A stretch of DNA of 30,209 nucleotides from an uncultured Oscillospiraceae bacterium (GCA_910587505.1 CAJULD010000030.1:1-30209); one strand, 5' to 3'; positions 7,519 through 15,420 are shown, numbered from the stretch's first letter. The notes: generated from the letters alone by a model not told the origin. Numbers and translations: made by a program.

Positions 7519-8328
7519 TTACAGCTTTTTATAGTGGTAGAACGCCGCGAAGTTGTTGAACAGAATGTCCTCCAGAAAGTCCTGCTCCAGTCCCAGCGCC
7601 AGGGCCTTGTCCAGCTCCTTTTTCGGACACCAGATGGGATAGTCAGACCCGAAAAAGACGTGAGTGGGGTCATATTCCCGGAGAATGGGGTAGAGGGGGG
7701 CCTTGTCCGTGACATAGCTGAAGGAGGAGCTGATGTCCGTGTAGACGTTGGAGAACTTCGTCAGAGGGCGGATCTTCTCAATGTCCCAGTCCCCCCAGTT
7801 GCCCAGATGGGCGGCGATGCACCGCAGGCGGGGGAAGGTCTCCGCAATGGGAATCATCCGCCCTGGACCGGAGACGTTCACTCTCGGGTCCCCCATGTGG
7901 GCGATGAGGAACATGTCGTGTTTCTCCATCTCCTCGAACATGGGGAACAGCCGCTCATCGTTCAGCACGAAGTGCTGGAACTCCGGGTGAAGCTTCACGC
8001 CGTGGATGCCGTGGGAGCGCATCCAGTCCAGCTCTTCTTTGTAGTTATCATATCCGGCGTGAAGGGTCCCGCAGGGGAGAAAGCGGGAATTGGCTTCCGC
8101 CTCCGAGAGGATATAGCGGTTGATGTGCTCCACCTGGTGCTCTGTGGTGGCGGCAGAAAAAATCATGGCGTAATCAATATGCCCCCGGTCCAGGGCGTCC
8201 ACCAGCTCGCTGACGCTGCCGTAGTGGTTGGGCGGCTCGGGGAGGTTGAAATACTCCGCCGTGGCGACGGTGGCCCTGGCGGCGATTTTCTCCGGAAAGA
8301 TGTGGGTGTGCATGTCGATGACTTTCAT
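7519..8328 (-). CDS. Metal-dependent amidohydrolase (amidohydrolase_2 / PF04909-type TIM barrel)
   Basis: 269 residues. This superfamily covers hydrolases and decarboxylases with a metal-binding TIM barrel; the substrate cannot be read from the sequence. Visible signature elements are the N-terminal HxH metal motif (MHTH, His7/His9), GVKLHPEFQ in the middle strand, a histidine in LIAHMGDP, another in CIAAHLGNWGD, and the late aspartate in VFFGSDYPIW. The start has AGGAG 7-11 bases upstream. It is the second gene behind a YfcC-type transporter (51-base gap, same strand), which suggests that the enzyme processes whatever the transporter imports. Other readings would be a 2-amino-3-carboxymuconate-semialdehyde-decarboxylase-like enzyme or an unspecific hydrolase. 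Confidence 0.85.
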   Translation of the reverse strand: MKVIDMHTHIFPEKIAARATVATAEYFNLPEPPNHYGSVSELVDALDRGHIDYAMIFSAATTEHQVEHINRYILSEAEANSRFLPCGTLHAGYDNYKEELDWMRSHGIHGVKLHPEFQHFVLNDERLFPMFEEMEKHDMFLIAHMGDPRVNVSGPGRMIPIAETFPRLRCIAAHLGNWGDWDIEKIRPLTKFSNVYTDISSSFSYVTDKAPLYPILREYDPTHVFFGSDYPIWCPKKELDKALALGLEQDFLEDILFNNFAAFYHYKKL

Positions 8329-8379
8329 GGCGGCGCTCCTTATCCGCGTTTTTATCTATTATATCACACACAAAACCGC

Positions 8380-9768
8380 CTACAAAATAGCCGATACCGC
8401 CAAAAATCCGATGGTCAGGAGGAAGAAAATCAGTATCAATTTCCACACGAACTTTACCCACCGGTCGTAGGGTACGTCCCCCAGGGCCAGTCCGCCCATG
8501 ACCACCGCCGCCGTGGGGGTGACGATATTCACCAGTCCCGAGGCGGACTGGAAGGCGGTGACGATCAGCTCTCCGCCGATCCCGGCGAACTGCCCCAGCG
8601 GGGCCAGAATGGGAATGGACAGCGTGGCCAGACCCGAGGAGGAGGGAATCAGGATGGACAGCGGGATATAGATCAGGTAAACCAGCAGGATAAATCCCAC
8701 CGATCCCGCGCCCTCCAGGGCCTGCTCCCCCCAGTAGAGCACCGTGTCGGTGATCTGTCCTCCGTCCATCAGCACGGTGATGCCCCGGCTGATACCAATG
8801 ATGAGCCCCACGCCGACGAGGTCCGCCGCTCCGGCCACAAAGGAATCCACCAGATCCTGCTCCTTCAGGCCGTAGGCCAGGCCGATGACGATCCCGCCCA
8901 CCAGGAACAGGCCGCTGAGCTCCGGGAACCACCACCCCAGCGTCGGAACGGGGATGCCGATCTCGTCAAAGGGGATCACTCCGTAGATCATCACCAGGAA
9001 CACCAGCGCAAACAGGGCCAGCGCCACCTTCCGCCGGCCGTTGAGAATGGGCACGTCTCCGCCCTTGCGGGATTCGGTCCGGCGGCTGATTCCGGCCACC
9101 AGGGACTTTTCAGGGTGAGCGTGAACCTTCCCCGCGTAAGCCATGACATACCAGATGGCCGCCGCGTCAAAAATAACCAGCATCAGCAGCCGGGGCATCA
9201 GTCCGTCCCCCAGGCTGACTCCCGCGAAGCCGGAGGCAATGCCGGTGGCGAAGGGGTTGACGGTGCTGGCCAGCACCCCCGCCCCGCTGCCCAGCAGCAC
9301 GACGGCGATCCCCACCAGCGGGTCATATCCTGCCGAAAGGAACACCGGAATCAGCAGCGGGTAAAAGGCCATGGTCTCCTCCCACATGCCGAAGGAGGTC
9401 CCCCCCAGACTGAACAGGATCATCAGTACCGGAATCAGCCAGATTTCCTTTCCGTTCAAAATGCGGATGACGTTGCTGACGCCGGCGTCGATGGCCCCGG
9501 TCTTCATCACCACGCCCAGAAAGCCGCCCACCATCAGAATGAACAGCGCCACGTCCACCGCGTCATAGAACCCCTGAAAGGAGGCCAGGATCACGTCTCC
9601 CGGCCCCTGGGGCGTGGGGTCCACCGCCTGATAGGTTCCGGCCACGGGGGTCTCCTCCTCCCCCGTCCGTTCATAGGCTCCGGCGGGAATCAGCCACGTG
9701 GCCGCCGCCACCAGAATCAGCAGAAGAAACAGTATTGTATACGCCGTTGGCATCCGGAATTTTTTCAT
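8380..9768 (-). CDS. YfcC-family (DcuC-like) membrane transporter
   Basis: 462 residues, polytopic inner-membrane protein of the YfcC family, related to C4-dicarboxylate (DcuC) and short-chain acid or amino-acid carriers. The first helix is MPTAYTILFLLLILVAAATW, followed by the family's LIPAGAYER motif. Further family-typical segments are ALFILMVGGFLGVVMKTGAI, SLGGTSFGMWEETMAFYPLL, GSGAGVLASTVNPFATGIAS and, near the C-terminus, IPSSSGLATLSIPILAPLGQ and TPTAAVVMGGLALGDVPYDRW, the paired hairpin-loop motifs of this transporter fold. GGAGG lies 8-12 bases before the ATG. It precedes the amidohydrolase in a probable two-gene operon. Substrate unknown; published YfcC members differ in reported substrates, so I do not name one. 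Confidence 0.9.
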   Translation of the reverse strand: MKKFRMPTAYTILFLLLILVAAATWLIPAGAYERTGEEETPVAGTYQAVDPTPQGPGDVILASFQGFYDAVDVALFILMVGGFLGVVMKTGAIDAGVSNVIRILNGKEIWLIPVLMILFSLGGTSFGMWEETMAFYPLLIPVFLSAGYDPLVGIAVVLLGSGAGVLASTVNPFATGIASGFAGVSLGDGLMPRLLMLVIFDAAAIWYVMAYAGKVHAHPEKSLVAGISRRTESRKGGDVPILNGRRKVALALFALVFLVMIYGVIPFDEIGIPVPTLGWWFPELSGLFLVGGIVIGLAYGLKEQDLVDSFVAGAADLVGVGLIIGISRGITVLMDGGQITDTVLYWGEQALEGAGSVGFILLVYLIYIPLSILIPSSSGLATLSIPILAPLGQFAGIGGELIVTAFQSASGLVNIVTPTAAVVMGGLALGDVPYDRWVKFVWKLILIFFLLTIGFLAVSAIL

Positions 9769-9882
9769 AAGCGCATCCCTCCAATCCCGGTTAGTCTGTG
9801 TGGGAAGCGCCGGTATTATTACCGTTTAGCGAAGGCGGGGAACAAAATTTTTCCTCCTTGCGTCAAATTCGACAAAACCCGG

Positions 9883-9911
9883 TTGACTGCGCCTGAAAAA
9901 GAAGATATTAT
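9883..9911 (+). promoter_or_regulatory. Promoter of the zinc-ribbon/Ig-like protein gene
   Basis: TTGACT, a 17-base spacer and TATTAT, followed by AAGGAGG at 9929-9935 and the ATG at 9946. The transcript leader would be about 30 bases. Confidence 0.75.
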
Positions 9912-9945
9912 GTAAATACCATTTTCCCAAGGAGGACACACCGAC

Positions 9946-10848
9946 ATGAGCAACCGCCGCTGCCCCAAGTGCGGGGAGGAATTTTCCGATACATACCGCT
10001 CCTGCCCTTTCTGCGAGGAGGAGGACGCCCTCAGGCGCGGCAAACAGCCGCCCCGCCGCCGCAGCGGCCGCCGGGTGGAAAAGCGGCAGAACGCCCGCAC
10101 CGGCGGAGCCGGCGGGATTATGCTGCTGCTGACCGGCGTCATCATTCTGGGGGTCGTGGGTTATGTGGTCTTCGGCGACGACGTGGCCGAGGCCGTAGGC
10201 ATCCGGAATGCGCCCGTGGCTGACGACCGGACCGGGAACGACGCGGTTCCCCCGGAGAACAGCACGCCGGAGGTCCCGGAGCCGGAACCGGCTCCCGTTA
10301 CGCCTCCGGTGGAGGACGGGTCCGGTGAAGAGCCGGATATCGGGACAGAACCCGAGCCTGCCGGTCCTCTGGCCCTGTCCCAGTCGGACATCACCATCCC
10401 GGCGGGTGAGACCGGCCGGCTGACCGCCTCCGGCGGCAGCGGCGAAATCACCTGGACCTCCTCCAACCCGGAAATTGCCTCGGTGGACGGCGGCGCCGTC
10501 ACCGGCAAGGCGGGCGGGACCGTGACCATCACCGCCGCCAGCGGCGAGGAGACGGCCACCTGTCAGGTGAAGGTGGAGGGCGACCCCTGGATCGACCCCA
10601 ACATCCCCGCTCTGAGCATCAACAAAACGGACTTCACCTTTGGAAAGAGCGATCCCCCGGTGCAGATGAAGCTGCTCATCAGGGGGACCCGTGACGTCTA
10701 CGACGGCGCGGTGACCTGGACCAGCGCCAATTCCGGCGTGGCCTCCATCAGCGAGACCGGCCTGATTACCTGGGCCGGCAAGGGCACCACCACCGTCACC
10801 GCCACCGTGGGAGACAAGACGTTCGAGTGCATTGTCCGGGCGAAATAG
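9946..10848 (+). CDS. Zinc-ribbon, single-pass membrane protein with two bacterial Ig-like (BIG2) domains
   Basis: 300 residues, function unknown. Order: an N-terminal zinc ribbon with Cys6/Cys9 and Cys20/Cys23 (CPKC...CPFC); a basic stretch to about residue 53; one hydrophobic helix (about 56-77); a Pro/Glu/Asp-rich stalk (about 80-140); then two Ig-like repeats of the BIG2 type. The first contains ITWTSSNPEIASVDGGAVTGKAGGTVTI and the second VTWTSANSGVASISETGLIT...GTTTVTATVG (about 145-205 and 215-300). The topology is N-terminus inside by the positive-inside rule, with the Ig-like part outside. It appears monocistronic, with its own promoter and a downstream hairpin. Proteins with this plan are common in Clostridia, but I know no established role. 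Confidence 0.8.
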   Translation: MSNRRCPKCGEEFSDTYRSCPFCEEEDALRRGKQPPRRRSGRRVEKRQNARTGGAGGIMLLLTGVIILGVVGYVVFGDDVAEAVGIRNAPVADDRTGNDAVPPENSTPEVPEPEPAPVTPPVEDGSGEEPDIGTEPEPAGPLALSQSDITIPAGETGRLTASGGSGEITWTSSNPEIASVDGGAVTGKAGGTVTITAASGEETATCQVKVEGDPWIDPNIPALSINKTDFTFGKSDPPVQMKLLIRGTRDVYDGAVTWTSANSGVASISETGLITWAGKGTTTVTATVGDKTFECIVRAK

Positions 10849-10869
10849 CCCTTTTCCCTGAAAAAACCG

Positions 10870-10921
10870 GCAAAAAGAACTTCAGGAATTTTATTCGTTT
10901 CCTCGCAGGAGCATCCTGAAG
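10870..10921. repeat. Copy 1 of an intergenic repeat with nested inverted repeats
   Basis: GCAAAAAGAACTTCAGGAAT (10870-10889) recurs exactly at 26556-26575, and CGCAGGAGC (10904-10912) recurs at 26581-26589. Within this copy CTTCAGGA (10880-10887) and TCCTGAAG (10914-10921) form an inverted repeat, with CAGGA/TCCTG nested inside. It looks like a small dispersed palindromic element lying in 3' untranslated sequence. Confidence 0.55.
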
Positions 10922-10947
10922 GTTTCCTGAATTTTGCCCCATACGGG

Positions 10948-10984
10948 AGCGCCTCGGGCCAATACGGCTCGAGGCGCTGTTTTG
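10948..10984 (+). terminator. Hairpin terminator between convergent genes
   Basis: AGCGCCTCGGGCC (10948-10960) pairs with GGCTCGAGGCGCT (10966-10978), with one mismatch, around a 5-base loop, followed by GTTTTGCG. It ends the zinc-ribbon gene and probably also stalls transcription arriving from the acyl-CoA synthetase operon. Confidence 0.7.
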
Positions 10985-10987
10985 CGC

Positions 10988-13453
10988 TTATTTTTTCAGT
11001 CCCAGCTTCTCCACGGCCTCTTCCCGCATTTTGTACTTGAGGATCTTCCCCGCCGCGTTCATGGGGAAGGCGTCCACAAACTCAATATACCGGGGGACCT
11101 TGTGCTTGGCCATGTGGGAAAGCACGAATGCCCTGATCTCCTCCGCCGTGGACGCTTCCCCCTCCCGGAGGATGATGCAGGCCATGATCTCCTCGCCGTA
11201 CTGCTCGTCGGGCACGCCGATAACCTGCACGTCCTTCACCCCGGGGTGGGTGTACAGAAATTCCTCAATCTCCCTGGGATAGATATTTTCGCCGCCCCGG
11301 ATAATCATGTCCTTCAGCCGCCCGGTGACCCTGAAGTTGCCATTTTCGTCCTCGCAGCACAGATCGCCGCTGTGGAGCCAGCCCTCCCCGTCGATGGCGG
11401 CGGCAGTGGCGGCGGGCATCTTATAATAGCCCTTCATGATGTTGTAGCCCCGGGCCACGAACTCGCCGCTGATGCCGGCGGGGCACTCCTCTCCGGTGTC
11501 CGGGTCGATGATTTTGCACTCCACGTTGGCAAACCGGCTGCCCACGGTCTCCGTGCGCACGTCCAGGGGATCGTCGAAGCTGCTCATGGTACAGCCGGGG
11601 GAGGCTTCGGTCTGACCGAAAACGGAGATGATCTGCTTCATGTTCATTACGTCCGCCGCCTTCCGCATCAGCTCCGGCGGACAGTTGGCTCCCGCCATGA
11701 TGCCCGTGCGGATACAGGAGAAGTCCGTGGAGGCGAAATCCGGATGATTCATCATGGCGATAAACATGGTGGGCACGCCGTTAAAGGTGGTGATCCGCTC
11801 CTGATTGATGCAGGCCAGGGCGGGTTTGGGGGAGAAGTAGGGCAGGGGACACATGGTGACGGCGTGGGTCATGGAGGCCGTCATGGACAGCACCATGCCG
11901 AAGCAGTGGAACATGGGCACCTGGATCATCATCCGGTCCGCGGTGGAGAGGTCCATGTGATCCCCGATATACTTGCCGTTGTTCACCACGTTATAGTGGG
12001 TCAGCATCACGCCCTTGGGGAAGCCCGTGGTGCCGGAGGTGTACTGCATGTTGGCCACGTCGTGGGGTTTCACGGCGGCGGCCCGGCGGCGCACCTCCTG
12101 GGGCGAGGTCTTCCCTGCCAGCGCCTCCGCCTCCTCCCAGGTCAGGCACCCCGCCTGCCGGTAGCCCACGGTAATGACGTTGCGCAGGAAGGGAAGGCGC
12201 TTACAGTGGAGGGGCCTGCCGGGCTGGGCGGAGGCCAGCTCGGGGCAGAGCTCCGCGATGATCCGGGCGTAGTTGCTGTCCCGGTAGGCGTCGATCATCA
12301 CCAGAGTATGGGTGTCGGACTGGCGCAGGAGGTACTCCGCCTCATGAATTTTATAGGCGGTATTCACCGTCACCAGCACCGCGCCGATTTTGGTGGCGGC
12401 CCAGAAGGTGATGAACCAGGCGGGGACGTTGGTTGCCCAGACGGCCACCTTGTCCCCCGGCTTGACCCCCAGGGCGATGAGGCTGCGGGCGAACTGGTCC
12501 ACGTCGTCCCGGAACTGGGCATAGGTCCGGGTGTAGTCCAGCGTGGTGTATTTGAAGGCGTACTGGTCCGGGAATTCCTCCACCATTTTGTCCAGGACCT
12601 GGGGGAAGGTACAGTCGATGACGGTGTCCTTCTTCCACACGTACTGTCCGGTGCCGGCGGCGTTGTAATAGAGATGGCTTTTCCGGCCCTCCCGCTGGAA
12701 GCGGGACATATAGACGGCATAGTGCGTCAGGATCATTTCCGCGTCGTCCAGCCCCTCCACCCAGGCCGGGTCCCAGACCAGGGAAACGAAGCCGTCGTAG
12801 TTGACGCTCCACAGGGCGTTCATCAGGTCCCTCATGGGCAGCGCGCCCTCTCCCACGAGCTCCGGAGCGCCGGAGTCCGCCCCGTCGGTGAGGCGCACGT
12901 GGCGGACGTAGGCTCCCAGATTGGTAATGGTCTGCTCCGGGGCCTCCTTCTGCATCAGGCAGGTACTGTGGGCGTTCCAGCAGGCGGCCAGGTGGTCGCA
13001 GGCAAAGTAGTCCAGCACCTCCACCAGCTTTTGAGTATCGGCCATGGCCCCTGTGCTCTCCAGCAGGAGGGTCACATGGTTTTTCTCCGCCTCCGCGAGG
13101 AAGGGGGACAGTCTTTCGATGACGGCCTGCTGGTCCGCGCAGACGGTGTGGAGCACCACACAGGGGATCAGCAGGTTGGCCGCCGCCTCAATGGCGGCGG
13201 TAATTTCGTCTTCTGCCCCGGCGCTCATCAGGTCCGCCGCCGTGCCCGCGCAGGGGACCGCCAGATCCCTTGCCGCCAGCTGGCGGCGGGCCGCCACGGC
13301 CATTTCCGGATTAGTGGGGCTGCTCCTGGCGGTCAGGAGAGGATTTTTGACGCTGTCGATCTCCAGGCCGTTTAATTTTGCTTCGGCTGCGGCCTGGCAC
13401 GATTGATTCCAGTCCATATGGTTCCAATATTTAATTGAAAAAGAAAGCCTCAT
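10988..13453 (-). CDS. Fusion: xylose-isomerase-like TIM barrel + AMP-binding acyl-CoA synthetase
   Basis: 821 residues in one uninterrupted frame. Residues about 1-265 resemble sugar-phosphate isomerase/AP-endonuclease-2 TIM barrels: GLEIDSV, VVLHTV, LLLESTGAMADT, the histidine in CWNAHSTCL, VRHVRLTDG and the terminal NYDGFVSLVWDP. Residues about 285-815 are a complete adenylate-forming enzyme of the medium/long-chain acyl-CoA synthetase type: MQYTSGTTGFPKGVMLTH (P-loop-like A3, about 469), FGQTEASPG (A5), WLHSGDL (A7), GRLKDMIIRGGENIYPREIE (A8 hinge, about 711) and GKILKYKMR with the adenylation lysine (about 803). Such enzymes make acyl-AMP from a carboxylic acid and ATP, then the CoA thioester. 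It is the second gene of the T-box operon, 46 bases after the LeuA-like gene. The start is preceded by AAAGAGGTG. The fusion is unusual; the acid substrate and the barrel's role are unknown. Confidence 0.88.
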   Translation of the reverse strand: MRLSFSIKYWNHMDWNQSCQAAAEAKLNGLEIDSVKNPLLTARSSPTNPEMAVAARRQLAARDLAVPCAGTAADLMSAGAEDEITAAIEAAANLLIPCVVLHTVCADQQAVIERLSPFLAEAEKNHVTLLLESTGAMADTQKLVEVLDYFACDHLAACWNAHSTCLMQKEAPEQTITNLGAYVRHVRLTDGADSGAPELVGEGALPMRDLMNALWSVNYDGFVSLVWDPAWVEGLDDAEMILTHYAVYMSRFQREGRKSHLYYNAAGTGQYVWKKDTVIDCTFPQVLDKMVEEFPDQYAFKYTTLDYTRTYAQFRDDVDQFARSLIALGVKPGDKVAVWATNVPAWFITFWAATKIGAVLVTVNTAYKIHEAEYLLRQSDTHTLVMIDAYRDSNYARIIAELCPELASAQPGRPLHCKRLPFLRNVITVGYRQAGCLTWEEAEALAGKTSPQEVRRRAAAVKPHDVANMQYTSGTTGFPKGVMLTHYNVVNNGKYIGDHMDLSTADRMMIQVPMFHCFGMVLSMTASMTHAVTMCPLPYFSPKPALACINQERITTFNGVPTMFIAMMNHPDFASTDFSCIRTGIMAGANCPPELMRKAADVMNMKQIISVFGQTEASPGCTMSSFDDPLDVRTETVGSRFANVECKIIDPDTGEECPAGISGEFVARGYNIMKGYYKMPAATAAAIDGEGWLHSGDLCCEDENGNFRVTGRLKDMIIRGGENIYPREIEEFLYTHPGVKDVQVIGVPDEQYGEEIMACIILREGEASTAEEIRAFVLSHMAKHKVPRYIEFVDAFPMNAAGKILKYKMREEAVEKLGLKK

Positions 13454-13499
13454 GATGACACCTCTTTCTGTTTTCCATGCCGCCCTTCGGGCGCGAAAA

Positions 13500-14894
13500 T
13501 CAGTTCCCCTCGTAGACGATTTTATTCAGCGCGCTGATATAGGCGCGGATACTCGCGCCGATGACGTCGGTAGAGATTCCGTTGCCGGAATACAGCTTCC
13601 CGCCGGACCGCAGCTTCACCAGGGCGGAGCCCATGGCTTCCCTTCCCTCGGTGACGGTCTGAATCTGATAGTCGGCCAGCTCGTAGTGGTGGCCGATGAT
13701 CTGCTCGATGGCCAGGAACGCCGCGTCGATGGGGCCGTCCCCTGCGCACACGCCCTGCTGCCTTTCTCCATCCTTTTCCAGCGTCAGATTCGCCATGGCG
13801 GAGGTGGTGTTGCCGCAGGTAATCACATAGTTTACGATTCGATAGGTGGAGGGCACCTGCATGGCCGAGCTGGCCACGATGGCATCCAGCTCCCGGGCGC
13901 TGACGAACTGCTTTTTCGCCGCGATGCGCTGGAAGGCTTCATACACCCTGGCGTTGTCCTCCTCGGTCAGATCATAGCCCAGATGCCGCACCACCTTCAC
14001 CATCTCCTCCACGCTGTCCCCGGCGGTCAGGCAGATGGCGGTTCCCGTGTCGTCCACGCCGCTGTCAAAGGGGGAGCCGCCGCTGCGCTGGCTCTGCATC
14101 ATCCATTGCAGCTGGCCCGCCGCCCGGGTCAGCTCCGTGACCCGCAGATTCCACCGCAGACCCTTGCCCTCGCCTCTGGCGGAGAGGTACGCCGCCAGAT
14201 CCTGGGTGCAGGGCACGCCCATGGGGGTAATGGCGGTCTTGACCACCGCGGCCCCGGCGTCCATGGCGGCGGCGGCGCAGGCCGCGGCCATCCGCATTCC
14301 GTCGCTGAGCTCCACGCCCAGCCGGACTCCCTCCGGAACCGGCAGCTCCCGGATGAAGCCGGCGCACTCCTCCGGCGTCATGATTCCGGCGGAATCGCAC
14401 AGCGTCACCGCTCCGGCCCCGGCTTCCACGACCTCCGCCAGCATCCGGCGAAGAAAATCCGCCTCGGCGCGGGTAGCGTCCAGAATGGAGAATTCCACCT
14501 GCTCGGTGAAATACCGGGCTCTGGACACCAGCGTCCTGGCCAGCTCCAGCATGGCCGGCGCTTTTTTATGGCAGAGATACTCCATCTGTACGGAGGAAGC
14601 GGGGAGCATGATATGCAGCGCCGGCTGCCGGGCGGACCGGACACTTTCCCAGGCGGTCTCCACGCTCTCCTCCGTCATGCCCACGGCGGCGGCCAGCCGG
14701 GCGGAGGTCACTACGGAGGCGATGGTTTTGTTGCGCAGTACGTCCGCCCTGTCATCCTTCAGCGGGGGCAGCTCGATCTGGTCCACGCCCAGCCGGTCCA
14801 GCGTCCGGGCGACTTCCACCCGCTCCTTGAAGCTCAGGGCGGCCCCGCTCTCGGCCAGCCGGAGGGTTACATCGGAAATTTCAATGGTTTTCAT
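13500..14894 (-). CDS. 2-isopropylmalate synthase homologue lacking metal-binding residues (LeuA-like, with regulatory domain)
   Basis: 464 residues. The fold is that of 2-isopropylmalate/citramalate synthases: a catalytic TIM barrel (about 1-240), a linker, and a C-terminal LeuA dimer/allosteric domain (about 345-460, from VPSTYRIVNYVITCGNTTS to GASIRAYISALNKI). Hallmark catalytic motifs are changed. DTTLRDGEQ has become DVTLRLAES, so the metal-ligand Asp is Leu although the Arg remains. The HxH metal motif (family VHxHNDxGLA) reads VELSDGMRMA, and the GERxGN motif is replaced by ITPMGVPC. The barrel glutamate in QVEFS is kept. It is therefore probably not an isopropylmalate synthase and may be a leucine-sensing or scaffold protein. 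AAGGAG lies upstream of the ATG. It is the first gene after a T-box leader and is followed by the TIM-acyl-CoA synthetase fusion. An altered chemistry without the divalent metal cannot be excluded. Confidence 0.85.
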   Translation of the reverse strand: MKTIEISDVTLRLAESGAALSFKERVEVARTLDRLGVDQIELPPLKDDRADVLRNKTIASVVTSARLAAAVGMTEESVETAWESVRSARQPALHIMLPASSVQMEYLCHKKAPAMLELARTLVSRARYFTEQVEFSILDATRAEADFLRRMLAEVVEAGAGAVTLCDSAGIMTPEECAGFIRELPVPEGVRLGVELSDGMRMAAACAAAAMDAGAAVVKTAITPMGVPCTQDLAAYLSARGEGKGLRWNLRVTELTRAAGQLQWMMQSQRSGGSPFDSGVDDTGTAICLTAGDSVEEMVKVVRHLGYDLTEEDNARVYEAFQRIAAKKQFVSARELDAIVASSAMQVPSTYRIVNYVITCGNTTSAMANLTLEKDGERQQGVCAGDGPIDAAFLAIEQIIGHHYELADYQIQTVTEGREAMGSALVKLRSGGKLYSGNGISTDVIGASIRAYISALNKIVYEGN

Positions 14895-14941
14895 GGCTTT
14901 TGTTCTCCTTTTTGCGGATTAATATAAGCAGCGCAGAACGG

Positions 14942-15231
14942 CAAAAAGTCCCGGGAGCAGACTCCTGCTCCCGGGACGATGATTTTTCACCGCGGTACCA
15001 CCCGGCTTTGCGCCATATGATGCGCACACTTGAAGGGCTCCAGCAAGCCCCTGCCCGGATAACGGAGGCAGATCCGTGACGCCCTACCGGAAACCGCTTC
15101 TTTGGGGTGTCCCGCTCCGGCGCCAGCCGTCAAACCGCCGCTCCCCGGCTTGCACCAGCCGCCGGTTCTCTGAGAGCGCCCACGAAATGACTAAACGCCT
15201 TCCACGCGTTTTGCAAATACATCTGTACTTG
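14942..15231 (-). promoter_or_regulatory. T-box leader (tRNA-sensing riboswitch), probable leucine specifier
   Basis: Read on the minus strand, Stem I carries CAGAGA followed by the distal hairpin ACCGGCGGCTGGTGCAAGCC (about 15166-15145). The 3' side has GACGG-CTG-G-CGCC-GGAGC. By alignment with the glyQS pattern (specifier, purine, lower stem, GAGC) the specifier is CTG (15126-15124), leucine. The T-box antiterminator element GGGTGGTACCGCGG is at about 15003-14990. The competing terminator is a 13-bp stem (14948-14977, GTCCCGGGAGCAG/CTGCTCCCGGGAC) followed by TTTTTGC. Uncharged tRNA should stabilise the antiterminator and turn on the LeuA-like/acyl-CoA synthetase operon. The T-box identity is secure; the leucine assignment is less so because the Stem I pairing was done by eye. 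Confidence 0.92.
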
Positions 15232-15237
15232 TGGCGG

Positions 15238-15267
15238 ATTATAGCATGGGGCGGCGGCGGCTGTCAA
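15238..15267 (-). promoter_or_regulatory. Consensus promoter of the T-box operon
   Basis: On the minus strand a perfect TTGACA and a perfect TATAAT are separated by 18 bases. A start near 15231 places the whole T-box leader in the transcript. Confidence 0.88.
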
Positions 15268-15420
15268 GTGGCATCTTCACCTTTTCACACTTTCCACAAA
15301 GATTTCCACAGCAATACGGGCATTTCGGGTATCTTCACATGGAATCCGGCAGTTCCCCCGGTTTGCCGCCTCCGGGGCGGCGGTGGCGGAATGTCTTTCC
15401 GTGACTTCGCAAAAACCTTA

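Noticed and set aside
7468..9915. 815-residue plus-strand open frame across the amidohydrolase and transporter
   Set aside because: The product is His/Gln/Gly-rich with no domain. The minus strand encodes two recognisable proteins with ribosome-binding sites.
10934..13375. 813-residue open frame on the plus strand opposite the acyl-CoA synthetase fusion
   Set aside because: A GC-rich antisense shadow: low-complexity Gly/His/Val-rich product with no family resemblance, while the other strand has complete enzyme motifs and a good ribosome-binding site.
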